From Arsenicicoccus bolidensis DSM 15745 (GTDB lineage: Bacteria > Actinomycetota > Actinomycetes > Actinomycetales > Dermatophilaceae), in NCBI RefSeq assembly GCF_000426385.1, contig NZ_AUFG01000003.1:62001-126000 (forward strand): a DNA stretch of 64,000 nucleotides, written 5' to 3'. Positions 22,985-31,765 of this stretch are shown here, in pieces. The notes below the pieces were generated by a model. The model saw nothing but the letters and a program-made list of their open reading frames with translations. It was not told where the DNA came from and searched no databases. Position 1 is the stretch's first letter; each line of letters begins with the position of its first letter. Position numbers and translations under genes: made by a program.

Positions 22985-24264
22985 GGTGCGGTCCCACGAG
23001 GCGCCGCGATGAGCCAGGCCCAGACCAGCGTGGTGCACACCAGGCTGGCGCTCAGGGCCGTCGCGGCGCCGCCGGCGCCGCCGAGGTACGCGCCCAGGAC
23101 GACCAGGACCAGTGTCACCGGGACGAGGAGGATACGGGCACGAACCTGGTCCGAGACCTGGCCGAAGGATCTGAGGCAGATCCCCAGGCAGGCCGCCAGC
23201 GCACCCAGCCCCAGGTACAGCGACAGCAGCGGCACCAGCGCCCGCGCCCGCGGCCAGCCGTCGCCCACGATGAGCGAGACCCACGACACAGGCAGCACCA
23301 TGACGGCCACGCCGAGCACGAGGGCGACGGCGCCGGACCCCAGGCCGAGGAACCAGGCCAAGCGCGCGATCTCGGAACGCCCGCGCCCCTCGGCGACACG
23401 GCGCACGAGCGCCGGCTGAACGGCCGCGACCAGACCGTTGGTGAGCACGATGACGGGCGTCAGTGGCAGCTGGCCCAGCCGTAGCAGGCCGGTCGCCTCG
23501 GCCCCCGCGACGACACCCACCAAGATCATCGACGTCTCGGCCGACGTCTGCGTCAGCGCGAAGTCCGTCGCGAGGCTGCGGGCGCTGCCGGCATGCTCCC
23601 GGAGCCAGCGTGCCCCTCCCCCCGGGCGCACCGGGGTGCCCGTGGCGATCGAACCGGCTAGTGCTCCGACACCGGCTGTCCCTCCCCACAGGAGGAGTAG
23701 GCCGGCGGGTCCCGCAGGCACCGAGGACAGCGACAGGACGACCAGCCCCGTCAGCAGCGCCAGCGTCCACGCGGCACTGTTGGCGAGCGCCGCAGCCGGC
23801 CTACCGACGGCGTAGGCGACCGACCTCAGGACGTCCTGCGTGGCCAGGCACGGCAGGACGAGGATCAGGACGACCCCGACCAGCAGCGCGGAGCGGACGT
23901 CCCTCGCGCCTGCCCACACCACGACCGCACCGATCGCGGCCACGGCCGCGCCCCAGCGCACAGCACGGTCGAGGGCGGCGCCGACGGCTCGTCGGGCGGC
24001 GTCGCGGCGGGGTCCCGGATCATCCGCCGCGTGACCGAGAACCAGCGTCTCGGAGAAGCCTGCTCGCCACAGGCCGGTGCTGACCAGGGCGAGCAGGAGC
24101 GCCAAGCTCCAGGTGCCGAAGGCGGGGAGGTCGAGAGTCCGCGCTGCCATCACGCCCACCGCGAAGTTGCCCAGGCTCGAGACCCCGGCGTCGGCGATGC
24201 CTAGCGCCGGACCCGACACGAGCTGAGGAGCGACCCGGGGGCGACGGTGTCGTGCAGCGATCAT
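22981..24264 (-). CDS. Wzx-like lipid-linked oligosaccharide flippase
   Basis: 427 residues, about 12 membrane helices, MATE/polysaccharide-transport fold (AGVSSLGNFAVGVMAARTLDLPAFG in helix 1, split pattern; LRLGQLPLTPVIVLTNGLVA in the second half). It would move the undecaprenyl-linked repeat unit across the membrane. The start is ATG 24264, because it forms an ATGA overlap with the upstream glycosyltransferase; a GTG 15 bases earlier is also in frame. Confidence 0.82.
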   Translation of the reverse strand: MIAARHRRPRVAPQLVSGPALGIADAGVSSLGNFAVGVMAARTLDLPAFGTWSLALLLALVSTGLWRAGFSETLVLGHAADDPGPRRDAARRAVGAALDRAVRWGAAVAAIGAVVVWAGARDVRSALLVGVVLILVLPCLATQDVLRSVAYAVGRPAAALANSAAWTLALLTGLVVLSLSSVPAGPAGLLLLWGGTAGVGALAGSIATGTPVRPGGGARWLREHAGSARSLATDFALTQTSAETSMILVGVVAGAEATGLLRLGQLPLTPVIVLTNGLVAAVQPALVRRVAEGRGRSEIARLAWFLGLGSGAVALVLGVAVMVLPVSWVSLIVGDGWPRARALVPLLSLYLGLGALAACLGICLRSFGQVSDQVRARILLVPVTLVLVVLGAYLGGAGGAATALSASLVCTTLVWAWLIAAPRGTAP

Positions 24265-25373
24265 CGGCGTCGCAACCACGATGGTCTCGCTGGTGACGGC
24301 CCCCGGACACCGGCACCCTGGTCAACCCGTGCTGGTCCTCGGAACAACGCTACGTAGCCCTCGGCCATCCGGCCTGGTGAGAAGGCAGGTAGCCGCTCCA
24401 GGGCGTCGCGTCGCATCCGGTCCCGTGAGCCCGAGTCCTGGGCGAGACGATCGATTGCCTCGGACCATCGGCGCACAGCCCCTGCGCCGTCGTCCACGGG
24501 GAGGTACACCGCGGAGTCACCCAGCACGTCTCGGTTGCCCGGGATGTCGGAGGCGAGGACCGGCAGGCCCGCGGCCGCGGCCTCGACCAGCACGAGGGGC
24601 AATCCCTCCGAGCAGCTGGAGAACGCGAAGAGATCGGCTCCGGCGTAGGACTCCTGCAGGGACCTCTGGTCGAGCATCCCGGTGAACCGAACCGCCACAC
24701 CGAGCTCGCGGCTGAGCGCCTCGAGCCGTGCACGGTCTGGCCCGTCACCGCACACGACCAGGCCTACAGGCTGGCTGCTCCCGGCCACGGCGCGGACGAG
24801 CAGCTCGAGGTTCTTGCCCGGGACCAACCGCCCGGCGGTGATGACGGTCATGATGGCGTCCGACCTGAGCGGGGTTAGCCCTGCTGCGGCCGGGGCCGCG
24901 TCAGCGGCGGGCACGCCGTTGACGATGACGGTGACGTGACGCGCGACCTGCGGGTCCAGACCGACGAGCGAGGCTCCCACGGCTGGACCGACCGGCACCA
25001 GCCGTGTGACGACGCCGGCCCGCGCAAGCACCGTCAGGAGCCGAAGGGGCCCCGGTCTGAGCGAGCGGGCGTTCTCGTGGATCACCGCCACGCGATGCGG
25101 CACCCGAGCGACAGCGGCCGCGGTGAGGGACACGACGGCGGTCACGGGGGCGTGGGCGACGACGGCCCGGGGCCGTCGTCTGCGCCACAGCTGCACGAGT
25201 CCTCGCCACTGCCGCGCGCCGTCGGTGAGGGTCGGACGGGCACCCTGGGACGCGCGAAGGGCGCGTACCTGCGAGGTCACTCCGAGCGACGGCAGCGCCT
25301 CGTCGAGGATGCGTGCCACCTGCTGCATCCCGCCTGGCCCCTGGAACGGCACGACCTGGACGACATCGATCAC
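24261..25373 (-). CDS. GT4-family glycosyltransferase
   Basis: 370 residues, GT-B fold. N-terminal half: VVPFQGPGGMQQVARILDEA. The C-terminal donor half has ITAGRLVPGKNLELLVRA, VCGDGPDRARLEAL and the signature EGLPLVLVEAAAAGLPVLAS (EX7E-type). It adds a sugar from an NDP-sugar to the growing repeat unit. The GTG at 25373 overlaps the GT2 stop (GTGA). Frames further upstream only shadow the neighbour. Confidence 0.88.
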   Translation of the reverse strand: MIDVVQVVPFQGPGGMQQVARILDEALPSLGVTSQVRALRASQGARPTLTDGARQWRGLVQLWRRRRPRAVVAHAPVTAVVSLTAAAVARVPHRVAVIHENARSLRPGPLRLLTVLARAGVVTRLVPVGPAVGASLVGLDPQVARHVTVIVNGVPAADAAPAAAGLTPLRSDAIMTVITAGRLVPGKNLELLVRAVAGSSQPVGLVVCGDGPDRARLEALSRELGVAVRFTGMLDQRSLQESYAGADLFAFSSCSEGLPLVLVEAAAAGLPVLASDIPGNRDVLGDSAVYLPVDDGAGAVRRWSEAIDRLAQDSGSRDRMRRDALERLPAFSPGRMAEGYVALFRGPARVDQGAGVRGPSPARPSWLRRR

Positions 25374-26308
25374 GACGTCGACCCGAGGCGTCGGGCGTGG
25401 ACCCAGCTCCGCAACCGGGACGGAGCCGCGTTGAGCGCGAGGTACCTGGCGACGTCGCGCGGCCTCGGCCGGCCGCCCATCGCGCAGCGCAAGATGGCAG
25501 TGCGGGTGCCTAGTGGGGCGTCGCTGCGAACGGCCGCGCGACCGGCCTCGGTCAGCACGAATCCCGAGAAGGCCCTGGGCCCCAGCCGCGCTCGGTGCTC
25601 GACGGACCACGCGAGCGACTCGCTCCAGGTGCTCTGGGAGCTGAGCGACTGGCGGCCGGAGGAGGCGTCGACGCGCACGAGCGGCTGCGGCAGGACCACG
25701 AAGCTGGCTCCCGCGGCCTCCAGCCGCAGGAACCAGTCGAGGTCTTCGTGGATGCGCATCGTCGGGTCCATCGGATGGGCCGCTGCCAGCGTCCTCGGCA
25801 GGAGGATGGTTGGCGTGGCGAGGAGTCCTTCGCCCGCGTGGTCCCGCACGAATAGGTACTCAGCGATCGGCTCGCCGGGACGAGGGGAGCGGGTCGGCCA
25901 TACGGTGGCCCCGTCGCCGGTGTCCCAGAAGGCGGCCGTCGACACGACGGTGTTCCAGGGGTCCGTGGCTGCGGCGAGGACGGCCCACTGGCGCTGCAGC
26001 TTGGCCGGCAGCCACAGGTCGTCGTCGTCCAGGAAGGCGATGAGGTCGCCGGTCGCGCGGGTGACGCCTGCGTTGCGCGCTGCGGCGGCGCCCCCGCTGG
26101 AGGCGAGAGGGACCACCACGACCCGCGGGTCCAGGCCGGCCAACGCCTGCTCGGTGGCGGGATCGCGACCGTCGACGACCACCACGACCTCATGAGGGGG
26201 ACACGTCTGGTCGAGCGCGGACCGCACGGCACGCACCACGAGGCGCGGACGACCGCGCGTAGGGATGACGACGGTGACGGTCGCCGGCACCCCTCGGACG
26301 TCGGACAC
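25370..26308 (-). CDS. GT2-family glycosyltransferase
   Basis: 312 residues, GT-A fold. TVTVVIPTRGRPRLVVRAVRS opens the domain. The metal motif is in AFLDDDDLWLPAKL, with SSGGAAAARNAGVTRA before it, and IHEDLDWFLRL serves as the acceptor-side ED motif. Start GTG 26308 has AGGGGAGAG upstream. This is the first gene of the minus-strand exopolysaccharide operon. Sugar specificity cannot be read from the sequence. Confidence 0.88.
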   Translation of the reverse strand: MSDVRGVPATVTVVIPTRGRPRLVVRAVRSALDQTCPPHEVVVVVDGRDPATEQALAGLDPRVVVVPLASSGGAAAARNAGVTRATGDLIAFLDDDDLWLPAKLQRQWAVLAAATDPWNTVVSTAAFWDTGDGATVWPTRSPRPGEPIAEYLFVRDHAGEGLLATPTILLPRTLAAAHPMDPTMRIHEDLDWFLRLEAAGASFVVLPQPLVRVDASSGRQSLSSQSTWSESLAWSVEHRARLGPRAFSGFVLTEAGRAAVRSDAPLGTRTAILRCAMGGRPRPRDVARYLALNAAPSRLRSWVHARRLGSTS

Positions 26309-26530
26309 GAACGGCTCTCCCCTGGTTGTTCCCCACGTGGGGCTGCTCGGTCGTGTGGCGCTGCACAAGTCGGGCAAAACGCCCAGAGGGACTGTAATGA
26401 CCGTGCCACTTTCAACCAACTGCCACCGAGCGAGCGGGTGACCGTATGACGGAAGGTGCAAACCGATGACTGAACGTCAGGGGGTAGCGCCCTTTCGGGG
26501 CTAGCGTCCCGGGTGCGATGACTCCGGAGC
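26309..26530 (-). promoter_or_regulatory. Promoter region of the exopolysaccharide operon
   Basis: About 220 bases without a gene, less GC-rich than the surroundings. On the minus strand TTGCAC or TTGAAA could serve as -35 elements, but no paired -10 is convincing. A long leader before the GT2 gene is possible. No riboswitch fold was recognised. Confidence 0.35.
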
Positions 26531-27652
26531 TCACACCGAGTAGCGGTGGAGCTGCCGCCCCGCCAGGCGGCGCACGACGACGGTCCCGGCCGTGAGGTCG
26601 TAGGCCGCTGACCACTGCGTGTCGGCCTGGCGCACGTCGTCCAGCAGCCGGAGCGCGCCGTCGGCGTCGATGCGACCCTGCGAGGCGGTCAGCTGCTCGC
26701 GGCAGCGGGTGTAGCGGGGGTGCTCGTCGCGCGCGGCCGGTGGCGTCGTAGCCAGCTGGAAGTTCTCGAGGCACTGCCACGGGGTGGCCGCGGCGCGCTC
26801 GCGCACCGACAGCCGCCCGTTGACGAGCTCGATCGTCGCGGAGGCTCCGGAGCGGTCGGCCACCAGGTAGTGCAGCCCCGGCCCGCCGGCGAACTCCAGC
26901 GAGTGGCGCTCGAACATGGCGAGGGCGCCGCGCACGTCCTTGGCGTGGTCCAGCACGAGCCGGACGATGCCGACCCCACCGACCACGATCGTCCCGGGCC
27001 GCGCGACGGACCGCGCCTCAAGGTCGGCGGCCAGGCCGATGAACAGCCCGTGCTGGTTCATGCCGTCCACGACCCGCCCGTGCGCCCGCAGCAGGCGACG
27101 CCGCACGGCCGCCACTCCGACCCGGGGGAGCTCGGCGGTCGGCAGCTCGACGAAGGACAGGTCGCACATCCCGATCGACCGCGGCCCTCGGTCGGTGCGC
27201 GACCGCACGACGGCCGCGGGGTTGGGGTCCCAGTCGAAGTTCCGGCCCACCATCACGCGCCCCGGGTCGCCTGCGGCGACGAACAGCGTGCAGCCGTATG
27301 GCGTTCGCGTGTCAGCGCGAGATGCGGCGGCCGGCGCGTCCACCTCCGCCAGGGCGCCGGACCACCGCAGCTCGTGCAGGACCGGGTCGCCGGTGGACCG
27401 CCACGAGGCGAGGGTGGCTCGCTCCTGGGCCGGCGTCTGCACGAGACGCAGCGGTCGGGCGGCGGACGGGCCCGCGGTGGTCGGAGCGGCGCCCGTCGTC
27501 GCGGCCGACGTGGAGCCGGTCGGCGTGGGGGAGGTCGGCGGGTGCTCGGGGTGGATCACCGTGCCGGAGGCGGACGAGGCTGCGCAGCCGGCCACTCCCG
27601 CCGCCACCGCGGCGAGGCCGGCGCCGAGCACCGTCCGACGCGTGACGTCCAC
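26531..27652 (-). CDS. Secreted Ntn-hydrolase (C45/choloylglycine hydrolase-like)
   Basis: 373 residues. The twin-arginine/lipoprotein-type signal is TRRTVLGAGLAAVAAGVAGC, so the Cys would be lipidated. A Ser/Thr/Pro linker follows. The enzyme domain has PYGCTLFVA, whose Cys is the likely N-terminal nucleophile after processing, then VGRNFDWDPNP and VDGMNQHGLFIGLA, landmarks shared by penicillin-V/bile-salt acylases and C45 acyltransferases. It would hydrolyse a linear amide at the cell surface; substrate unknown. Divergent from ilvD. Confidence 0.78.
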   Translation of the reverse strand: MDVTRRTVLGAGLAAVAAGVAGCAASSASGTVIHPEHPPTSPTPTGSTSAATTGAAPTTAGPSAARPLRLVQTPAQERATLASWRSTGDPVLHELRWSGALAEVDAPAAASRADTRTPYGCTLFVAAGDPGRVMVGRNFDWDPNPAAVVRSRTDRGPRSIGMCDLSFVELPTAELPRVGVAAVRRRLLRAHGRVVDGMNQHGLFIGLAADLEARSVARPGTIVVGGVGIVRLVLDHAKDVRGALAMFERHSLEFAGGPGLHYLVADRSGASATIELVNGRLSVRERAAATPWQCLENFQLATTPPAARDEHPRYTRCREQLTASQGRIDADGALRLLDDVRQADTQWSAAYDLTAGTVVVRRLAGRQLHRYSV

Positions 27653-27718
27653 CCCTCCAGGCTAGACCCGACGTGAGACGGGAGCCCGTCATACGGACTG
27701 GCTGTCTAGTCTGGAGAC

Positions 27719-29560
27719 ATGCCTGCACTGCGCTCACGCACCACCACCCACGGACGCAACATGGCCGGGGCGCGCGCCCTGTGGCGCGCGACAGGCATGA
27801 CCGAGGGCGACTTCGGCAAGCCGATCGTGGCGATCGCCAACTCGTTCACGCAGTTCGTCCCGGGCCACGTCCACCTCAAGGACATGGGCCAGCTCGTGGC
27901 GGGCGCCGTCGCCGAGGCCGGGGGAGTGGGCCGCGAGTTCGACACCATCGCCGTCGACGACGGCATCGCGATGGGGCACTCGGGGATGCTCTACTCCCTG
28001 CCGAGCCGCGAGGTCATCGCCGACTCGGTGGAGTTCATGGTCAACGCGCACCAGGCCGACGCGCTCGTGTGCATCTCCAACTGCGACAAGATCACGCCCG
28101 GCATGCTGCTCGCGGCGCTGCGGCTCAACATCCCCACGGTCTTCGTCAGCGGCGGACCGATGGAGGCCGGCAAGGCCGTCATCGGGCCCGACGGGACCGC
28201 CCAGACCCGCCTCGACCTCATCGACGCGATGATCAAGTCGGTCGACGACTCGGTCAGCGACGAGGACATCACCACCATCGAGCAGAACGCCTGCCCCACG
28301 TGCGGCTCCTGCTCGGGCATGTTCACCGCCAACTCGATGAACTGCCTCACCGAGGCGCTCGGCCTGTCCCTGCCCGGCAACGGCTCGACGCTCGCCACGG
28401 CGAGCGCGCGCCGCTCGCTCTTCGAGCGGGCCGGTCACCTCGTCGTCGAGCTGTGCCAGCGGTGGTATGGCGAGGACGACGACTCGGTCCTGCCGCTGTC
28501 GATCGCCACCAAGCCCGCCTTCGCCAACGCCATGCGCCTGGACATCGCCATGGGTGGCTCGACCAACACGATCCTGCACCTGCTCGCGGCGGCGCAGGAG
28601 GCCGGTGTCGACTTCGACCAGGACGACATCGACGCCCTGTCCCGCGTCACGCCCTGCCTGGTCAAGGTCGCTCCCAACTCGAACCAGTTCTACATGGAGG
28701 ACGTGCACCGCGCCGGCGGCATCGCCGCGATCCTCGGCGAGCTGCACCGCGGCGGCATGCTCGACGAGGACGTCCGGTGCGTCCACTCGCCGTCGATGCA
28801 CCAGTGGCTGCAGGACTGGGACATCCGCAGCGGCGCCGCCAAGCCCGAGGCGATCGAGCTCTTCCACGCCGCCCCGGGCGGGGTGCGCACCACCGAGGCG
28901 TTCTCGTCGTCGAACCGGTGGGCCACGCTGGACACCGACCCCGAGAACGGCTGCATCCGCTCGGTGGAGCACGCCTACACCACCGAGGGCGGCCTCGCGG
29001 TGCTGCGCGGCAACCTCGCCCCCGACGGCTGCATCGTCAAGACGGCGGGCGTGCCCGAGCACCAGTGGTCCTTCTCCGGCCCGGCGCGGGTGGCCGAGTC
29101 CCAGGAGGAGGCCGTCTCCAAGATCCTCAACGGCGAGATCCAGGGCGGCGACGTCGTGGTCGTGCGCTACGAGGGCCCCAAGGGAGGGCCCGGCATGCAG
29201 GAGATGCTCTATCCCACGAGCTATCTCAAGGGCGTGGGCCTCGGGCCGAAGTGCGCCCTGATCACCGACGGCCGGTTCAGCGGCGGCTCGTCCGGCCTCT
29301 CGGTCGGCCACGTGTCGCCGGAGGCCGCGTCCGGCGGCCCGATCGGGCTGGTGCGCGACGGTGACGTGATCGAGTTCGACATCCCGCAGCGCCGGGTCAA
29401 CCTGCTCGTCCCCGACGAGGAGCTCGAGCGCCGCCGGGCCGAGCAGGACGAGCTCGGCTGGGAGCCCCGCGACCGGGACCGCCAGGTATCGACGGCGCTC
29501 AAGATCTTTGCGCGGTTCGCACAGAGCGCCGACAAGGGCGCCGCCCGCAAGTTCGACTGA
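27719..29560 (+). CDS. ilvD: Dihydroxy-acid dehydratase
   Basis: 613 residues. Fe-S ligand regions are [13 protein letters not shown] and [18 protein letters not shown]; the C-terminal domain has [11 protein letters not shown] and [12 protein letters not shown]. IlvD removes water from 2,3-dihydroxy-isovalerate or -methylvalerate in valine/isoleucine synthesis. The length with the CPTCGSCSG signature fits the E. coli-like class. ATG 27719; no other ilv gene is adjacent, so it is a single-gene unit. Confidence 0.96.
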   Translation: MPALRSRTTTHGRNMAGARALWRATGMTEGDFGKPIVAIANSFTQFVPGHVHLKDMGQLVAGAVAEAGGVGREFDTIAVDDGIAMGHSGMLYSLPSREVIADSVEFMVNAHQADALVCISNCDKITPGMLLAALRLNIPTVFVSGGPMEAGKAVIGPDGTAQTRLDLIDAMIKSVDDSVSDEDITTIEQNACPTCGSCSGMFTANSMNCLTEALGLSLPGNGSTLATASARRSLFERAGHLVVELCQRWYGEDDDSVLPLSIATKPAFANAMRLDIAMGGSTNTILHLLAAAQEAGVDFDQDDIDALSRVTPCLVKVAPNSNQFYMEDVHRAGGIAAILGELHRGGMLDEDVRCVHSPSMHQWLQDWDIRSGAAKPEAIELFHAAPGGVRTTEAFSSSNRWATLDTDPENGCIRSVEHAYTTEGGLAVLRGNLAPDGCIVKTAGVPEHQWSFSGPARVAESQEEAVSKILNGEIQGGDVVVVRYEGPKGGPGMQEMLYPTSYLKGVGLGPKCALITDGRFSGGSSGLSVGHVSPEAASGGPIGLVRDGDVIEFDIPQRRVNLLVPDEELERRRAEQDELGWEPRDRDRQVSTALKIFARFAQSADKGAARKFD

Positions 29561-29616
29561 CCGGCCCCGCCGAGGGCCCGAGCGAGGCACGAGCCGGGCC
29601 GGAGGCGGGCGAGCGG

Positions 29617-30096
29617 TCAGCTCGAGACGGTGACGCTCATGCGCTGCCGCGCGGTCGACGACCCGCGCCCGACCGGGGTGGTGCCGATCGCCTTGCCCAG
29701 GCCGAGGCTGGGCATGTTGACATAGATCGCCTCCCTCCGGCCGGGTGTCGTCACGTAGGTCTCGTGCCAGACCCCGACGTGCCCGTCCTTGGTGAGTTGT
29801 GCGAAGTCGCGCCAGGCCTGCAGGTGCGGGGCGTCCGCGTCGGCCGCGAAGGCCTGCAGCTGCTCCGACGACTCCCAGTACATGAGGACGAGCGGGGAGG
29901 GCAGCGCCCACAGGTCGTAGCCGAGCATGCCCGACCCGGGGTCGGTCTCGAGATGCTTCAGCATGCGTGGCATCGCGGTGAAGACTGGCCACCACCGGTC
30001 CACGCGCAGCGGGCTGTTGATGCCCATGCCGATGAGGAAGACCGTGATCTCGCGGTCGGAGTCGATGGTGTGGCGACCTAGGTTGATGCGGGGCAT
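29617..30096 (-). CDS. DUF4188 (monooxygenase-like) protein
   Basis: 159 residues. GRHTIDSDREITVFLIGMGIN, LRVDRWWPVFTAMPRMLKHLE, GYDLW and VLMYWESSEQLQAFA match DUF4188, a ferredoxin-like dimeric fold related to haem-degrading and antibiotic monooxygenases. The ATG at 30096 has GGAGG four bases upstream, which decides against the longer frame. It is divergent from a TetR regulator with repeats between them, so it is the probable target of that regulator. Confidence 0.8.
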   Translation of the reverse strand: MPRINLGRHTIDSDREITVFLIGMGINSPLRVDRWWPVFTAMPRMLKHLETDPGSGMLGYDLWALPSPLVLMYWESSEQLQAFAADADAPHLQAWRDFAQLTKDGHVGVWHETYVTTPGRREAIYVNMPSLGLGKAIGTTPVGRGSSTARQRMSVTVSS

Positions 30097-30136
30097 GACG
30101 CCTCCTGTGGTTCTGGGTGCGTACCGACGAATCATG

Positions 30137-30167
30137 ACACCGTTATAAAACACCGTTATGTTACGGT
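30137..30167 (+). promoter_or_regulatory. TetR operator region
   Basis: ACACCGTTAT is repeated exactly (30137-30146 and 30150-30159), and ACCGT...ACGGT forms an inverted repeat (30152-30167). TATAAA (30144-30149) is a candidate -10. The cluster lies between two divergent starts, which fits joint repression by the TetR protein. Confidence 0.6.
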
Positions 30168-30173
30168 CGTCAA

Positions 30174-30752
30174 GTGCCCAGACCCAAGCTGTATGACGAC
30201 GACCTCCGGGGTCGCCTCATCGCCACGGCTGCCGACCAGGTCGCCGCCGGCGGGCTCGACGGCCTCTCGCTGCGGCGGGTGGCAGAGGAGGCCGGCACCT
30301 CGACCAACGCCGTCTACACCGTGTTCGGCGGCAAGGACGGGCTGGTCGGGGCCATGGCGTCCGAGGCGCAGACCTCCTTCGTCGCAGCCCAGCTCGAGGC
30401 GGTGGCCGGCCGCGACCCCCTCGACGACCTCCTCGCCCTGGGTCTGGCCTACCGCCGCTGGGCGGTGGAGCACGCGAGCCTGTATGCCGTCATGTTCGGC
30501 GGACGGGTGCCGCCGCCCGAGGACTGTGCCGAGGACGGGCTCGCCCCTCTGCTCGGGGTGGTGCAGCGCGTGGCCGACGCCGGCCGGCTGGTCGGGGAGG
30601 ACGTCCACGCCGCCGCGCTCGCCATCTGGGCTGCCACCCACGGGTGCGTCGCGCTCGAGCTGGCCCTGTGGCCGGACCAGCCGGAGGAGCTCTCGGCGCG
30701 CGACTTCGAGCGGCAGCTCGCCGCGCAGACCCGCGCCTGGATCCTCGCCTGA
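30174..30752 (+). CDS. TetR/AcrR-family regulator with WHG-type C-terminus
   Basis: 192 residues, GTG start. The N-terminal HTH is TAADQVAAGGLDGLSLRRVA with EEAGTSTNAVYTVFGGKDGL, the classic TetR recognition helix YxxFxxKxxL. The ligand domain has LAYRRWAVEHASLYAVMFGG, typical of the WHG subgroup. It probably represses itself and the divergent DUF4188 gene through the repeats at 30137-30167. Confidence 0.9.
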   Translation: MPRPKLYDDDLRGRLIATAADQVAAGGLDGLSLRRVAEEAGTSTNAVYTVFGGKDGLVGAMASEAQTSFVAAQLEAVAGRDPLDDLLALGLAYRRWAVEHASLYAVMFGGRVPPPEDCAEDGLAPLLGVVQRVADAGRLVGEDVHAAALAIWAATHGCVALELALWPDQPEELSARDFERQLAAQTRAWILA

Positions 30753-30795
30753 CGGACACTGCCCCGCGACGTGACGCCGGCCCTCCCTGCCCGCT

Positions 30796-30903
30796 TCGGT
30801 GGCGGCCCGACCCCACCCGCCGACCAGAAGTGACCCGTCGGGTCAGGCTGAACGATCAAACCCGCGGTGATGCGACGGTTCGAGCCCCGCCGGGTCACCT
30901 TTT
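30796..30903. repeat. Palindromic intergenic repeat, copy 1
   Basis: The first 65 bases (30796-30860) recur at 31001-31065 with one mismatch. They contain TGACCCG-T-CGGGTCA (a perfect palindrome) and TGAACGATCAAA. The right part ends in CGGGTCACCTTTT, which pairs with the left arm GAAGTGACCCG. The region 30753-31208 holds no gene; it consists largely of this copy and copy 2. Confidence 0.75.
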
Positions 30904-31000
30904 GGCGCTACCCGCCCGCGGGCCGGGCCGGCGGGGCGACGCAGGCGCGAGGTGCCGGGGCGGCGGGGTGGCGTGGGGGGAGTGGGCGCGACGTGCCGGG

Positions 31001-31108
31001 TCGGTGGCGGCCCGACCCCACCCGCCGACCGGAAGTGACCCGTCGGGTCAGGCTGAACGATCAAAGCGGCGGTCACGCGGCGTCTCTCGCCCCGTCAGGT
31101 CACTTCCT
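31001..31108. repeat. Palindromic intergenic repeat, copy 2
   Basis: Second copy of the 65-bp unit, 205 bp downstream of copy 1. Here the ends are true inverted repeats: GGAAGTGACC (31031-31040) and GGTCACTTCC at the right end, around TGAACGATCAAA. The result is a roughly 80-base foldback structure without coding capacity. Confidence 0.75.
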
Positions 31109-31208
31109 GTCGCTTGCCGGCGAGCCGGGCGGCGGGTTGGGGCGGTGTGGGAGCGGACCTGAGGTGCGGGTGCATGCGGGGGCGACTGGGCGACTAGGCT
31201 CGGCGTCC

Positions 31209-31694
31209 GTGACCGTGCGCCGTGCCACCCCTGCTGACATCCCCGAGATCGTGCGCCTCAAGGCGCTCCTGATGGAGACGGGCTGGCCCTGGCCGGTCGC
31301 GGTCTCCGAGGACGAGGACTGGCGCCGGCGATGCGCCGAGGCGGCGGAGGTGCTGCTGGCGCGCGACACCTACGCCTGCTTCGTCGTGGACGTGGATCCC
31401 GTTGCGGGAGAGGGTGGCTCGCTCGCCGGGTGCGTCAGCGTGGCGGTGGAGCAGCACCTGCCCGGTCCCCGCGGGCGGGGCTTGTCGGCATACCTCTCGG
31501 ACATGAGCACCGACGTCCCCCACCGCGGCCGGGGCATCGGCACCGCGCTGCTCGACCACGCGATGGCGTGGGCCCGGGAGCAGGGCGCGGGTCGGATCGA
31601 GCTGCACTCGACGGAGTCGGGGCGTCGGGTCTACGAGCGGGCGGGGTTCGAGGCGGACGGGCCGTTCCGGCACCTGGGCCGTCAGCTCGTCTGA
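31209..31694 (+). CDS. GNAT-family N-acetyltransferase
   Basis: 161 residues. VTVRRATPADIPEIVRLKALL starts the fold. The acetyl-CoA motif A is VPHRGRGIGTALLDHAMAWA (RGxGxG/A), followed by IELHSTESGRRVYERAGFE. The GTG at 31209 is taken as start; a GTG two codons later is possible. The acceptor substrate is unknown. It follows a repeat-filled gap and is convergent with the alcohol dehydrogenase gene. Confidence 0.82.
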   Translation: MTVRRATPADIPEIVRLKALLMETGWPWPVAVSEDEDWRRRCAEAAEVLLARDTYACFVVDVDPVAGEGGSLAGCVSVAVEQHLPGPRGRGLSAYLSDMSTDVPHRGRGIGTALLDHAMAWAREQGAGRIELHSTESGRRVYERAGFEADGPFRHLGRQLV

Positions 31695-31719
31695 CCGCGC
31701 CGCGCCCCCATCCGCCGAT

Positions 31720-31747
31720 TGGCCAGGCACCCTCGGATGCCTGGCCA
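31720..31747. terminator. Bidirectional hairpin between GNAT and alcohol dehydrogenase genes
   Basis: TGGCCAGGCA and TGCCTGGCCA pair perfectly around an eight-base loop, between two convergent stop codons. Confidence 0.7.
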
Positions 31748-31765
31748 TTCGGGTGGAGCCGGACC

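Noticed and set aside
25370-25610. Longer N-terminus for the GT4 protein
   Set aside because: The upstream part reads through the GT2 gene; the GTG at 25373 forms the same 4-bp overlap as the other genes of the operon.
30871-30905. T-arm-like GGTTCGAGCCCC that could belong to a tRNA
   Set aside because: No acceptor stem, D-arm or anticodon arm can be drawn upstream; the sequence is part of the intergenic palindromic repeat.
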